NCBI GenBank assembly: GCA_037389465.1 | Contig: JAZARR010000247.1 | Coordinates: 620,001 to 684,000 of the forward strand | DNA: 64,000 nucleotides | Reading direction: 5' to 3' | From: Baylisascaris procyonis | Lineage: Eukaryota > Nematoda > Chromadorea > Rhabditida > Ascarididae | In this document: piece after piece, positions 1 to 11,900 of the stretch | Position numbering within the stretch: the first letter of the stretch is position 1 | Layout of the letters: each line of letters opens with the position of its first letter | Made by a program: the position numbers and the translations under genes | Notes under the pieces: model-generated | What the model was told of the DNA's origin: nothing | Seen by the model: only the letters and a program-made list of their open reading frames with translations | Database searches by the model: none

Positions 1-564
1 CTTCAGACAAGAATTTCCAAGAGGTCCTGAAGAAAGTTCCCACAAAAATGCAGAAACGACAACGAAATAACGTTTTCCGGATTGCTTTTCATACTTTGCA
101 AAGATATTCCGGAAAAATTTCCATATTCAAAATTTTTTCCGCAAATTCGCACCCATCCCCAAACATGTTCCCTAAAATTCCTCACAAAACCAAAAAAAGA
201 AGTCCAAATTCTAACAAACGAATAGAAAGATATCAACAAAAATGCTTAAGTATGAAAAAATATTTCGGCCGGAATTTTTCAAAGATTCAACAGGATAACA
301 CCTACCAAAAAATTTATCAGCAACGCCCCACTATGAAGAAAACACAAGTGCAAAAAATCCGGCAGAAAAAACAAATCCATGAAGAGTTATGATATCTACA
401 GTCAAAAATGTGCTACTGATCTTCAGTACGTATAGAGTAAAAGTCGGAAATTTGAGAAATTTTTCAAATCGTAACCGGAACGCTCTTCCAGATTATAATG
501 GATCGTTCTAAATCATGGCTAATGAAAAAGATTCCTGATGAATTGACCTAATCCAAGCCAAGAT
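1..564. repeat. Monomer 0, partial at the window edge
   Basis: This copy begins at offset 83 of the monomer, so the first 82 bp lie outside the window. It carries alleles absent from the neighbouring homogenised block: ATCCCCAAAC at the C-run junction, TTCCC after the next ATG, TCTAAC, CGAATAG, GATATCAAC, AATATTTCGG and GGAATTTTTC. Several of these match monomers 49-51, 56, 94 and 98, far to the right. Its tail (391-510) is also unusual: GATATC instead of GACATC, CTACAGTC instead of CTACAATC, GTGCTACTG instead of GTGTTACTG, and TTATAATGGATCG. The rare tail is shared only with monomer 2. Confidence 0.95.
391..510. repeat. Variant tail of monomer 0 with near-palindrome
   Basis: Within this tail, positions 450-469 read ATTTGAGAAATTTTTCAAAT, which matches its own reverse complement at 18 of 20 positions. 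The standard tail has TTTGCCAAATTTTTCCCAT there. GATATC, CTACAGTC and GTGCTACTG also replace the standard bases upstream. The same set occurs once more, in monomer 2. Confidence 0.85.
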
Positions 565-1680
565 ATGCCCAAGAACGGATTTTCCTGTTCCCGAACGGGT
601 ATCTCAACCGGATCATTAAATTTTCCGGAATTTTCTTCACAGCACCCTTCAGACAAGAATTTCCAAGAGGTCCTGAAGAAAGTTCCCACAAAAATGCAGA
701 AACGACAACGAAATAACGTTTTCCGGATTGCTTTTCATACTTTGCAAAGATATTCCGGAAAAATTTCCATATTCAAAATTTTTTCCGCAAATTCGCACCC
801 ATCCCCTAACATGTCCCCTAAAATTCCTCACAAAACCAAAAAAAGAAGTCCAAATTCAAACAAACGGATAGAAAGATATGAACAAAAATGCTTAAGTATG
901 AAAAAATGTTTCGGCCGGAATTTCTCAAAGATTCAACAGGATAACACCTACCAAAAAATTTATCAGCAACGCCCCACTATGAAGAAAACACAAGTGCAAA
1001 AAATCCGGCAGAAAAAACAAATCCATGAAGAGTTATGACATCTACAATCAAAAATGTGTTACTGATCTTCAGTACGTATAGAGTAAAAGTCGGAAATTTG
1101 CCAAATTTTTCCCATCGTAACCGGAACGCTCTTCCAGATTATGATGGATCATTCTAAATCATGGCTAATGAAAAAGATTCCTGATGAATTGACCTAATCC
1201 AAGCCAAGATATGCCCAAGAACGGATTTTCCTGTTCCCGAACGGATATCTCAACCGGATCATTAAATTTTCCGGAATTTTCTTCACAGCACCCTTCAGAC
1301 AAGAATTTCCAAGAGGTCCTGAAGAAAGTTCCCACAAAAATGCAGAAACGACAACGAAATAACGTTTTCCGGATTGCTTTTCATACTTTGCAAAGATATT
1401 CCGGAAAAATTTCCATATTCAAAATTTTTTCCGCAAATTCGCACCCATCCCCTAACATGTCCCCTAAAATTCCTCACAAAACCAAAAAAAGAAGTCCAAA
1501 TTCAAACAAACGAATAGAAAGATATGAACAAAAATGCTTAAGTATGAAAAAATGTTTCGGCCGGAATTTCTCAAAGATTCAACAGAATAACAGCTACCAA
1601 AAAATTTATCAGCAACGCCCCACTATGAAGAAAACACAAGTGCAAAAAATCCGGCAGAAAAAACAAATCCATGAAGAGTT

Positions 1681-1770
1681 ATGATATCTACAGTCAAAAA
1701 TGTGCTACTGATCTTCAGTACGTATAGAGTAAAAGTCGGAAATTTGAGAAATTTTTCAAATCGTAACCGG
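1681..1770. repeat. Variant tail of monomer 2 with near-palindrome
   Basis: This repeats the unusual tail of monomer 0, including the near-palindrome at 1742-1761 and GATATC, CTACAGTC and GTGCTACTG. It lacks the TATAATGGATCG change found downstream in monomer 0. The intervening monomer 1 and all later monomers have the standard tail, so the two copies are exactly two units apart. Confidence 0.85.
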
Positions 1771-2502
1771 AACGCTCTTCCAGATTATGATGGATCATTC
1801 TAAATCATGGCTAATGAAAAAGATTCCTGATGAATTGACCTAATCCAAGCCAAGATATGCCCAAGAACGGATTTTCCTGTTCCCGAACGGATATCTCAAC
1901 CGGATCATTAAATTTTCCGGAATTTTCTTCACAGCACCCTTCAGACAAGAATTTCCAAGAGGTCCTGAAGAAAGTTCCCACAAAAATGCAGAAACGACAA
2001 CGAAATAACGTTTTCCGGATTGCTTTTCATACTTTGCAAAGATATTCCGGAAAAATTTCCATATTCAAAATTTTTTCCGCAAATTCGCACCCATCCCCTA
2101 ACATGTCCCCTAAAATTCCTCACAAAACCAAAAAAAGAAGTCCAAATTCAAACAAACGAATAGAAAGATATGAACAAAAATGCTTAAGTATGAAAAAATA
2201 TTTCGGCCGGAATTTCTCAAAGATTCAACAGGATAACACCTACCAAAAAATTTATCAGCAACGCCCCACTATGAAGAAAACACAAGTGCAAAAAATCCGG
2301 CAGAAAAAACAAATCCATGAAGAGTTATGACATCTACAATCAAAAATGTGTTACTGATCTTCAGTACGTATAGAGTAAAAGTCGGAAATTTGCCAAATTT
2401 TTCCCATCGTAACCGGAACGCTCTTCCAGATTATGATGGATCATTCTAAATCATGGCTAATGAAAAAGATTCCTGATGAATTGACCTAATCCAAGCCAAG
2501 AT

Positions 2503-2976
2503 ATGCCCAAGAACGGATTTTCCTGTTCCCGAACGGATATCTCAACCGGATCATTAAATTTTCCGGAATTTTCTTCACAGCACCCTTCAGACAAGAATTT
2601 CCAAGAGGTCCTGAAGAAAGTTCCCACAAAAATGCAGAAACGACAACGAAATAACGTTTTCCGGATTGCTTTTCATACTTTGCAAAGATATTCCGGAAAA
2701 ATTTCCATATTCAAAATTTTTTCCGCAAATTCGCACCCATCCCCTAACATGTCCCCTAAAATTCCTCACAAAACCAAAAAAAGAAGTCCAAATTCAAACA
2801 AACGGATAGAAAGATATGAACAAAAATGCTTAAGTATGAAAAAATGTTTCGGCCGGAATTTCTCAAAGATTCAACAGGATAACACCTACCAAAAAATTTA
2901 TCAGCAACGCCCCACTATGAAGAAAACACAAGTGCAAAAAATCCGGCAGAAAAAACAAATCCATGAAGAGTTATGA
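2503..2976 (+). other. Recurrent 157-codon ORF in the monomer; probably not a gene
   Basis: The reading frame starts at the landmark ATG and ends at TGA just after CATGAAGAGTTA. The conceptual product is very basic and rich in K, Q, N, R and S, with no signal peptide, membrane segment or domain that I recognise. About 51 of the 98 complete monomers keep at least 154 codons; only 3 of the last 17 do. Breaks fall at the C-run junction (offset 239), the A7 run (offset 267), or by loss of one A in AACGGATTTT. Variant sites mostly change the residue (R/W, E/Q, C/Y/S, P/S, K/N, M/T/I). TTATGA becoming TTACGA removes the stop and extends the frame to 166 codons. No promoter or polyadenylation signal is visible. 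I take it as chance openness preserved by homogenisation. Confidence 0.75.
2561..2573. promoter_or_regulatory. Heat-shock-element-like triplet, repeated in nearly every monomer
   Basis: The bases read TTCcgGAAttTTC, which is the canonical alternating nTTCnnGAAnnTTCn pattern of a three-pentamer HSF binding site. The same monomer holds three two-pentamer matches: TTCccGAA at 2526-2533, GAAagTTC at 2616-2623 and TTCcgGAA at 2691-2698. The HindIII-type tail of domain IV adds GAAgcTTC. The triplet sits at offset 59-71 and is disrupted in only a few units (for example monomers 33, 56, 78 and 86). The pattern is directly visible; binding or transcription is inference. It could simply reflect the several TCCGGA-type motifs in the unit. 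Confidence 0.3.
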
Positions 2977-5900
2977 CATCTACAATCAAAAATGTGTTAC
3001 TGATCTTCAGTACGTATAGAGTAAAAGTCGGAAATTTGCCAAATTTTTCCCATCGTAACCGGAACGCTCTTCCAGATTATGATGGATCATTCTAAATCAT
3101 GGCTAATGAAAAAGATTCCTGATGAATTGACCTAATCCAAGCCAAGATATGCCCAAGAACGGATTTTCCTGTTCCCGAACGGATATCTCAACCGGATCAT
3201 TAAATTTTCCGGAATTTTCTTCACAGCACCCTTCAGACAAGAATTTCCAAGAGGTCCTGAAGAAAGTTCCCACAAAAATGCAGAAACGACAACGAAATAA
3301 CGTTTTCCGGATTGCTTTTCATACTTTGCAAAGATATTCCGGAAAAATTTCCATATTCAAAATTTTTTCCGCAAATTCGCACCCATCCCTAACATGTCCC
3401 CTAAAATTCCTCACAAAACCAAAAAAAGAAGTCCAAATTCAAACAAATGGATAGAAAGATATGAACAAAAATGCTTAAGTATGAAAAAATGTTTCGGCCG
3501 GAATTTCTCAAAGATTCAACAGGATAACACCTACCAAAAAATTTATCAGCAACGCCCCACTATGAAGAAAACACAAGTGCAAAAAATCCGGCAGAAAAAA
3601 CAAATCCATGAAGAGTTATGACATCTACAATCAAAAATGTGTTACTGATCTTCAGTACGTATAGAGTAAAAGTCGGAAATTTGCCAAATTTTTCCCATCG
3701 TAACCGGAACGCTCTTCCAGATTATGATGGATCATTCTAAATCATGGCTAATGAAAAAGATTCCTGATGAATTGACCTAATCCAAGCCAAGATATGCCCA
3801 AGAACGGATTTTCCTGTTCCCGAACGGATATCTCAACCGGATCATTAAATTTTCCGGAATTTTCTTCACAGCACCCTTCAGACAAGAATTTCCAAGAGGT
3901 CCTGAAGAAAGTTCCCACAAAAATGCAGAAACGACAACGAAATAACGTTTTCCGGATTGCTTTTCATACTTTGCAAAGATATTCCGGAAAAATTTCCATA
4001 TTCAAAATTTTTTCCGCAAATTCGCACCCATCCCCTAACATGTCCCCTAAAATTCCTCACAAAACCAAAAAAAGAAGTCCAAATTCAAACAAACGGATAG
4101 AAAGATATGAACAAAAATGCTTAAGTATGAAAAAATGTTTCGGCCGGAATTTCTCAAAGATTCAACAGGATAACACCTACCAAAAAATTTATCAGCAACG
4201 CCCCACTATGAAGAAAACACAAGTGCAAAAAATCCGGCAGAAAAAACAAATCCATGAAGAGTTATGACATCTACAATCAAAAATGTGTTACTGATCTTCA
4301 GTACGTATAGAGTAAAAGTCGGAAATTTGCCAAATTTTTCCCATCGTAACCGGAACGCTCTTCCAGATTATGATGGATCATTCTAAATCATGGCTAATGA
4401 AAAAGATTCCTGATGAATTGACCTAATCCAAGCCAAGATATGCCCAAGAACGGATTTTCCTGTTCCCGAACGGATATCTCAACCGGATCATTAAATTTTC
4501 CGGAATTTTCTTCACAGCACCCTTCAGACAAGAATTTCCAAGAGGTCCTGAAGAAAGTTCCCACAAAAATGCAGAAACGACAACGAAATAACGTTTTCCG
4601 GATTGCTTTTCATACTTTGCAAAGATATTCCGGAAAAATTTCCATATTCAAAATTTTTTCCGCAAATTCGCACCCATCCCCTAACATGTCCCCTAAAATT
4701 CCTCACAAAACCAAAAAAAGAAGTCCAAATTCAAACAAACGGATAGAAAGATATGAACAAAAATGCTTAAGTATGAAAAAATGTTTCGGCCGGAATTTCT
4801 CAAAGATTCAACAGGATAACACCTACCAAAAAATTTATCAGCAACGCCCCACTATGAAGAAAACACAAGTGCAAAAAATCCGGCAGAAAAAACAAATCCA
4901 TGAAGAGTTATGACATCTACAATCAAAAATGTGTTACTGATCTTCAGTACGTATAGAGTAAAAGTCGGAAATTTGCCAAATTTTTCCCATCGTAACCGGA
5001 ACGCTCTTCCAGATTATGATGGATCATTCTAAATCATGGCTAATGAAAAAGATTCCTGATGAATTGACCTAATCCAAGCCAAGATATGCCCAAGAACGGA
5101 TTTTCCTGTTCCCGAACGGATATCTCAACCGGATCATTAAATTTTCCGGAATTTTCTTCACAGCACCCTTCAGACAAGAATTTCCAAGAGGTCCTGAAGA
5201 AAGTTCCCACAAAAATGCAGAAACGACAACGAAATAACGTTTTCCGGATTGCTTTTCATACTTTGCAAAGATATTCCGGAAAAATTTCCATATTCAAAAT
5301 TTTTTCCGCAAATTCGCACCCATCCCCTAACATGTCCCCTAAAATTCCTCACAAAACCAAAAAAAGAAGTCCAAATTCAAACAAACGGATAGAAAGATAT
5401 GAACAAAAATGCTTAAGTATGAAAAAATGTTTCGGCCGGAATTTCTCAAAGATTCAACAGGATAACACCTACCAAAAAATTTATCAGCAACGCCCCACTA
5501 TGAAGAAAACACAAGTGCAAAAAATCCGGCAGAAAAAACAAATCCATGAAGAGTTATGACATCTACAATCAAAAATGTGTTACTGATCTTCAGTACGTAT
5601 AGAGTAAAAGTCGGAAATTTGCCAAATTTTTCCCATCGTAACCGGAACGCTCTTCCAGATTATGATGGATCATTCTAAATCATGGCTAATGAAAAAGATT
5701 CCTGATGAATTGACCTAATCCAAGCCAAGATATGCCCAAGAACGGATTTTCCTGTTCCCGAACGGATATCTCAACCGGATCATTAAATTTTCCGGAATTT
5801 TCTTCACAGCACCCTTCAGACAAGAATTTCCAAGAGGTCCTGAAGAAAGTTCCCACAAAAATGCAGAAACGACAACGAAATAACGTTTTCCGGATTGCTT

Positions 5901-8900
5901 TTCATACTTTGCAAAGATATTCCGGAAAAATTTCCATATTCAAAATTTTTTCCGCAAATTCGCACCCATCCCCTAACATGTCCCCTAAAATTCCTCACAA
6001 AACCAAAAAAGAAGTCCAAATTCAAACAAACGGATAGAAAGATATGAACAAAAATGCTTAAGTATGAAAAAATGTTTCGGCCGGAATTTCTCAAAGATTC
6101 AACAGGATAACACCTACCAAAAAATTTATCAGCAACGCCCCACTATGAAGAAAACACAAGTGCAAAAAATCCGGCAGAAAAAACAAATCCATGAAGAGTT
6201 ATGACATCTACAATCAAAAATGTGTTACTGATCTTCAGTACGTATAGAGTAAAAGTCGGAAATTTGCCAAATTTTTCCCATCGTAACCGGAACGCTCTTC
6301 CAGATTATGATGGATCATTCTAAATCATGGCTAATGAAAAAGATTCCTGATGAATTGACCTAATCCAAGCCAAGATATGCCCAAGAACGGATTTTCCTGT
6401 TCCCGAACGGATATCTCAACCGGATCATTAAATTTTCCGGAATTTTCTTCACAGCACCCTTCAGACAAGAATTTCCAAGAGGTCCTGAAGAAAGTTCCCA
6501 CAAAAATGCAGAAACGACAACGAAATAACGTTTTCCGGATTGCTTTTCATACTTTGCAAAGATATTCCGGAAAAATTTCCATATTCAAAATTTTTTCCGC
6601 AAATTCGCACCCATCCCCTAACATGTCCCCTAAAATTCCTCACAAAACCAAAAAAAGAAGTCCAAATTCAAACAAATGGATAGAAAGATATGAACAAAAA
6701 TGCTTAAGTATGAAAAAATGTTTCGGCCGGAATTTCTCAAAGATTCAACAGGATAACACCTACCAAAAAATTTATCAGCAACGCCCCACTATGAAGAAAA
6801 CACAAGTGCAAAAAATCCGGCAGAAAAAACAAATCCATGAAGAGTTATGACATCTACAATCAAAAATGTGTTACTGATCTTCAGTACGTATAGAGTAAAA
6901 GTCGGAAATTTGCCAAATTTTTCCCATCGTAACCGGAACGCTTCTTCCAGATTATGATGGATCATTCTAAATCATGGCTAATGAAAAAGATTCCTGATGA
7001 ATTGACCTAATCCAAGCCAAGATATGCCCAAGAACGGATTTTCCTGTTCCCGAACGGATATCTCAACCGGATCATTAAATTTTCCGGAATTTTCTTCACA
7101 GCACCCTTCAGACAAGAATTTCCAAGAGGTCCTGAAGAAAGTTCCCACAAAAATGCAGAAACGACAACGAAATAACGTTTTCCGGATTGCTTTTCATACT
7201 TTGCAAAGATATTCCGGAAAAATTTCCATATTCAAAATTTTTTCCGCAAATTCGCACCCATCCCCTAACATGTCCCCTAAAATTCCTCACAAAACCAAAA
7301 AAAGAAGTCCAAATTCAAACAAACGGATAGAAAGATATGAACAAAAATGCTTAAGTATGAAAAAATGTTTCGGCCGGAATTTCTCAAAGATTCAACAGGA
7401 TAACACCTACCAAAAAATTTATCAGCAACGCCCCACTATGAAGAAAACACAAGTGCAAAAAATCCGGCAGAAAAAACAAATCCATGAAGAGTTATGACAT
7501 CTACAATCAAAAATGTGTTACTGATCTTCAGTACGTATAGAGTAAAAGTCGGAAATTTGCCAAATTTTTCCCATCGTAACCGGAACGCTCTTCCAGATTA
7601 TGATGGATCATTCTAAATCATGGCTAATGAAAAAGATTCCTGATGAATTGACCTAATCCAAGCCAAGATATGCCCAAGAACGGATTTTCCTGTTCCCGAA
7701 CGGATATCTCAACCGGATCATTAAATTTTCCGGAATTTTCTTCACAGCACCCTTCAGACAAGAATTTCCAAGAGGTCCTGAAGAAAGTTCCCACAAAAAT
7801 GCAGAAACGACAACGAAATAACGTTTTCCGGATTGCTTTTCATACTTTGCAAAGATATTCCGGAAAAATTTCCATATTCAAAATTTTTTCCGCAAATTCG
7901 CACCCATCCCTAACATGTCCCCTAAAATTCCTCACAAAACCAAAAAAAGAAGTCCAAATTCAAACAAACGGATAGAAAGATATGAACAAAAATGCTTAAG
8001 TATGAAAAAATGTTTCGGCCGGAATTTCTCAAAGATTCAACAGGATAACACCTACCAAAAAATTTATCAGCAACGCCCCACTATGAAGAAAACACAAGTG
8101 CAAAAAATCCGGCAGAAAAAACAAATCCATGAAGAGTTATGACATCTACAATCAAAAATGTGTTACTGATCTTCAGTACGTATAGAGTAAAAGTCGGAAA
8201 TTTGCCAAATTTTTCCCATCGTAACCGGAACGCTCTTCCAGATTATGATGGATCATTCTAAATCATGGCTAATGAAAAAGATTCCTGATGAATTGACCTA
8301 ATCCAAGCCAAGATATGCCCAAGAACGGATTTTCCTGTTCCCGAACGGATATCTCAACCGGATCATTAAATTTTCCGGAATTTTCTTCACAGCACCCTTC
8401 AGACAAGAATTTCCAAGAGGTCCTGAAGAAAGTTCCCACAAAAATGCAGAAACGACAACGAAATAACGTTTTCCGGATTGCTTTTCATACTTTGCAAAGA
8501 TATTCCGGAAAAATTTCCATATTCAAAATTTTTTCCGCAAATTCGCACCCATCCCCAACATGTCCCCTAAAATTCCTCACAAAACCAAAAAAAGAAGTCC
8601 AAATTCAAACAAACGGATAGAAAGATATGAACAAAAATGCTTAAGTATGAAAAAATGTTTCGGCCGGAATTTCTCAAAGATTCAACAGGATAACACCTAC
8701 CAAAAAATTTATCAGCAACGCCCCACTATGAAGAAAACACAAGTGCAAAAAATCCGGCAGAAAAAACAAATCCATGAAGAGTTATGACATCTACAATCAA
8801 AAATGTGTTACTGATCTTCAGTACGTATAGAGTAAAAGTCGGAAATTTGCCAAATTTTTCCCATCGTAACCGGAACGCTCTTCCAGATTATGATGGATCA

Positions 8901-11900
8901 TTCTAAATCATGGCTAATGAAAAAGATTCCTGATGAATTGACCTAATCCAAGCCAAGATATGCCCAAGAACGGATTTTCCTGTTCCCGAACGGATATCTC
9001 AACCGGATCATTAAATTTTCCGGAATTTTCTTCACAGCACCCTTCAGACAAGAATTTCCAAGAGGTCCTGAAGAAAGTTCCCACAAAAATGCAGAAACGA
9101 CAACGAAATAACGTTTTCCGGATTGCTTTTCATACTTTGCAAAGATATTCCGGAAAAATTTCCATATTCAAAATTTTTTCCGCAAATTCGCACCCATCCC
9201 CTAACATGTCCCCTAAAATTCCTCACAAAACCAAAAAAAGAAGTCCAAATTCAAACAAACGGATAGAAAGATATGAACAAAAATGCTTAAGTATGAAAAA
9301 ATGTTTCGGCCGGAATTTCTCAAAGATTCAACAGGATAACACCTACCAAAAAATTTATCAGCAACGCCCCACTATGAAGAAAACACAAGTGCAAAAAATC
9401 CGGCAGAAAAAACAAATCCATGAAGAGTTATGACATCTACAATCAAAAATGTGTTACTGATCTTCAGTACGTATAGAGTAAAAGTCGGAAATTTGCCAAA
9501 TTTTTCCCATCGTAACCGGAACGCTCTTCCAGATTATGATGGATCATTCTAAATCATGGCTAATGAAAAAGATTCCTGATGAATTGACCTAATCCAAGCC
9601 AAGATATGCCCAAGAACGGATTTTCCTGTTCCCGAACGGATATCTCAACCGGATCATTAAATTTTCCGGAATTTTCTTCACAGCACCCTTCAGACAAGAA
9701 TTTCCAAGAGGTCCTGAAGAAAGTTCCCACAAAAATGCAGAAACGACAACGAAATAACGTTTTCCGGATTGCTTTTCATACTTTGCAAAGATATTCCGGA
9801 AAAATTTCCATATTCAAAATTTTTTCCGCAAATTCGCACCCATCCCCTAACATGTCCCCTAAAATTCCTCACAAAACCAAAAAAAGAAGTCCAAATTCAA
9901 ACAAACGGATAGAAAGATATGAACAAAAATGCTTAAGTATGAAAAAATGTTTCGGCCGGAATTTCTCAAAGATTCAACAGGATAACACCTACCAAAAAAT
10001 TTATCAGCAACGCCCCACTATGAAGAAAACACAAGTGCAAAAAATCCGGCAGAAAAAACAAATCCATGAAGAGTTATGACATCTACAATCAAAAATGTGT
10101 TACTGATCTTCAGTACGTATAGAGTAAAAGTCGGAAATTTGCCAAATTTTTCCCATCGTAACCGGAACGCTCTTCCAGATTATGATGGATCATTCTAAAT
10201 CATGGCTAATGAAAAAGATTCCTGATGAATTGACCTAATCCAAGCCAAGATATGCCCAAGAACGGATTTTCCTGTTCCCGAACGGATATCTCAACCGGAT
10301 CATTAAATTTTCCGGAATTTTCTTCACAGCACCCTTCAGACAAGAATTTCCAAGAGGTCCTGAAGAAAGTTCCCACAAAAATGCAGAAACGACAACGAAA
10401 TAACGTTTTCCGGATTGCTTTTCATACTTTGCAAAGATATTCCGGAAAAATTTCCATATTCAAAATTTTTTCCGCAAATTCGCACCCATCCCCTAACATG
10501 TCCCCTAAAATTCCTCACAAAACCAAAAAAAGAAGTCCAAATTCAAACAAACGGATAGAAAGATATGAACAAAAATGCTTAAGTATGAAAAAATGTTTCG
10601 GCCGGAATTTCTCAAAGATTCAACAGGATAACACCTACCAAAAAATTTATCAGCAACGCCCCACTATGAAGAAAACACAAGTGCAAAAAATCCGGCAGAA
10701 AAAACAAATCCATGAAGAGTTATGACATCTACAATCAAAAATGTGTTACTGATCTTCAGTACGTATAGAGTAAAAGTCGGAAATTTGCCAAATTTTTCCC
10801 ATCGTAACCGGAAGCTCTTCCAGATTATGATGGATCATTCTAAATCATGGCTAATGAAAAAGATTCCTGATGAATTGACCTAATCCAAGCCAAGATATGC
10901 CCAAGAACGGATTTTCCTGTTCCCGAACGGATATCTCAACCGGATCATTAAATTTTCCGGAATTTTCTTCACAGCACCCTTCAGACAAGAATTTCCAAGA
11001 GGTCCTGAAGAAAGTTCCCACAAAAATGCAGAAACGACAACGAAATAACGTTTTCCGGATTGCTTTTCATACTTTGCAAAGATATTCCGGAAAAATTTCC
11101 ATATTCAAAATTTTTTCCGCAAATTCGCACCCATCCCCTAACATGTCCCCTAAAATTCCTCACAAAACCAAAAAAAGAAGTCCAAATTCAAACAAACGGA
11201 TAGAAAGATATGAACAAAAATGCTTAAGTATGAAAAAATGTTTCGGCCGGAATTTCTCAAAGATTCAACAGGATAACACCTACCAAAAAATTTATCAGCA
11301 ACGCCCCACTATGAAGAAAACACAAGTGCAAAAAATCCGGCAGAAAAAACAAATCCATGAAGAGTTATGACATCTACAATCAAAAATGTGTTACTGATCT
11401 TCAGTACGTATAGAGTAAAAGTCGGAAATTTGCCAAATTTTTCCCATCGTAACCGGAACGCTCTTCCAGATTATGATGGATCATTCTAAATCATGGCTAA
11501 TGAAAAAGATTCCTGATGAATTGACCTAATCCAAGCCGAGATATGCCCAAGAACGGATTTTCCTGTTCCCGAACGGATATCTCAACCGGATCATTAAATT
11601 TTCCGGAATTTTCTTCACAGCACCCTTCAGACAAGAATTTCCAAGAGGTCCTGAAGAAAGTTCCCACAAAAATGCAGAAACGACAACGAAATAACGTTTT
11701 CCGGATTGCTTTTCATACTTTGCAAAGATATTCCGGAAAAATTTCCATATTCAAAATTTTTTCCGCAAATTCGCACCCATCCCCTAACATGTCCCCTAAA
11801 ATTCCTCACAAAACCAAAAAAAGAAGTCCAAATTCAAACAAACGGATAGAAAGATATGAACAAAAATGCTTAAGTATGAAAAAATGTTTCGGCCGGAATT

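Larger units (their letters stand above)
1..2502. repeat. Domain I: heterogeneous left edge, monomers 0-3
   Basis: Monomers start at 565, 1211 and 1857, after the partial copy at 1-564. Monomer 1 is close to the standard type except for GGGTATC in place of GGATATC. Monomers 2 and 3 carry CGAATAG where the standard has CGGATAG. Monomer 2 also has CAGAATAACAGC, and monomer 3 has AATATTTCGG. Monomers 0 and 2 share a variant tail that monomers 1 and 3 lack. The domain therefore looks like the edge of an older, more varied part of the array that continues to the left of the window. Confidence 0.7.
2503..3148. repeat. Reference monomer (monomer 4, majority type)
   Basis: This 646 bp unit matches the commonest sequence of domain II and serves as the landmark map. 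Offset 1 is the ATG of ATGCCCAAG. EcoRV GATATC lies at 2536-2541, the hypervariable C-run junction at 2741-2748, AflII CTTAAG at 2829-2834, EagI CGGCCG at 2850-2855 and SapI/BspQI GCTCTTC at 3066-3072; each occurs about once per unit, so these enzymes should give ladders. The bases run T-rich from about offset 55 to 250 and strongly A-rich from about 262 to 490 on the given strand. A modest hairpin pairs TTTCTTCA (2570-2577) with TGAAGAAA (2612-2619). There are 22 CpG dinucleotides. No TATA box, AATAAA signal or tRNA-like box was seen. Confidence 0.9.

Noticed and set aside
2503..3148. Hammerhead ribozyme in the monomer, because the core-like CTGATGA occurs near the unit end
   Set aside because: The required GAAA after a short stem II is missing; the following bases ATTGACCTAATCC do not form the expected core. 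On the other strand I found no CTGATGA.
2503..3148. CENP-B box
   Set aside because: No match to the TTCGnnnnAnnCGGG core was found by eye on either strand, so the centromere idea gets no support from this motif.
2503..3148. 646 bp unit built from smaller tandem subrepeats
   Set aside because: TCCGGA-type motifs recur within the unit (for example at 2561, 2659 and 2691), but their spacing is irregular and the flanks do not align.
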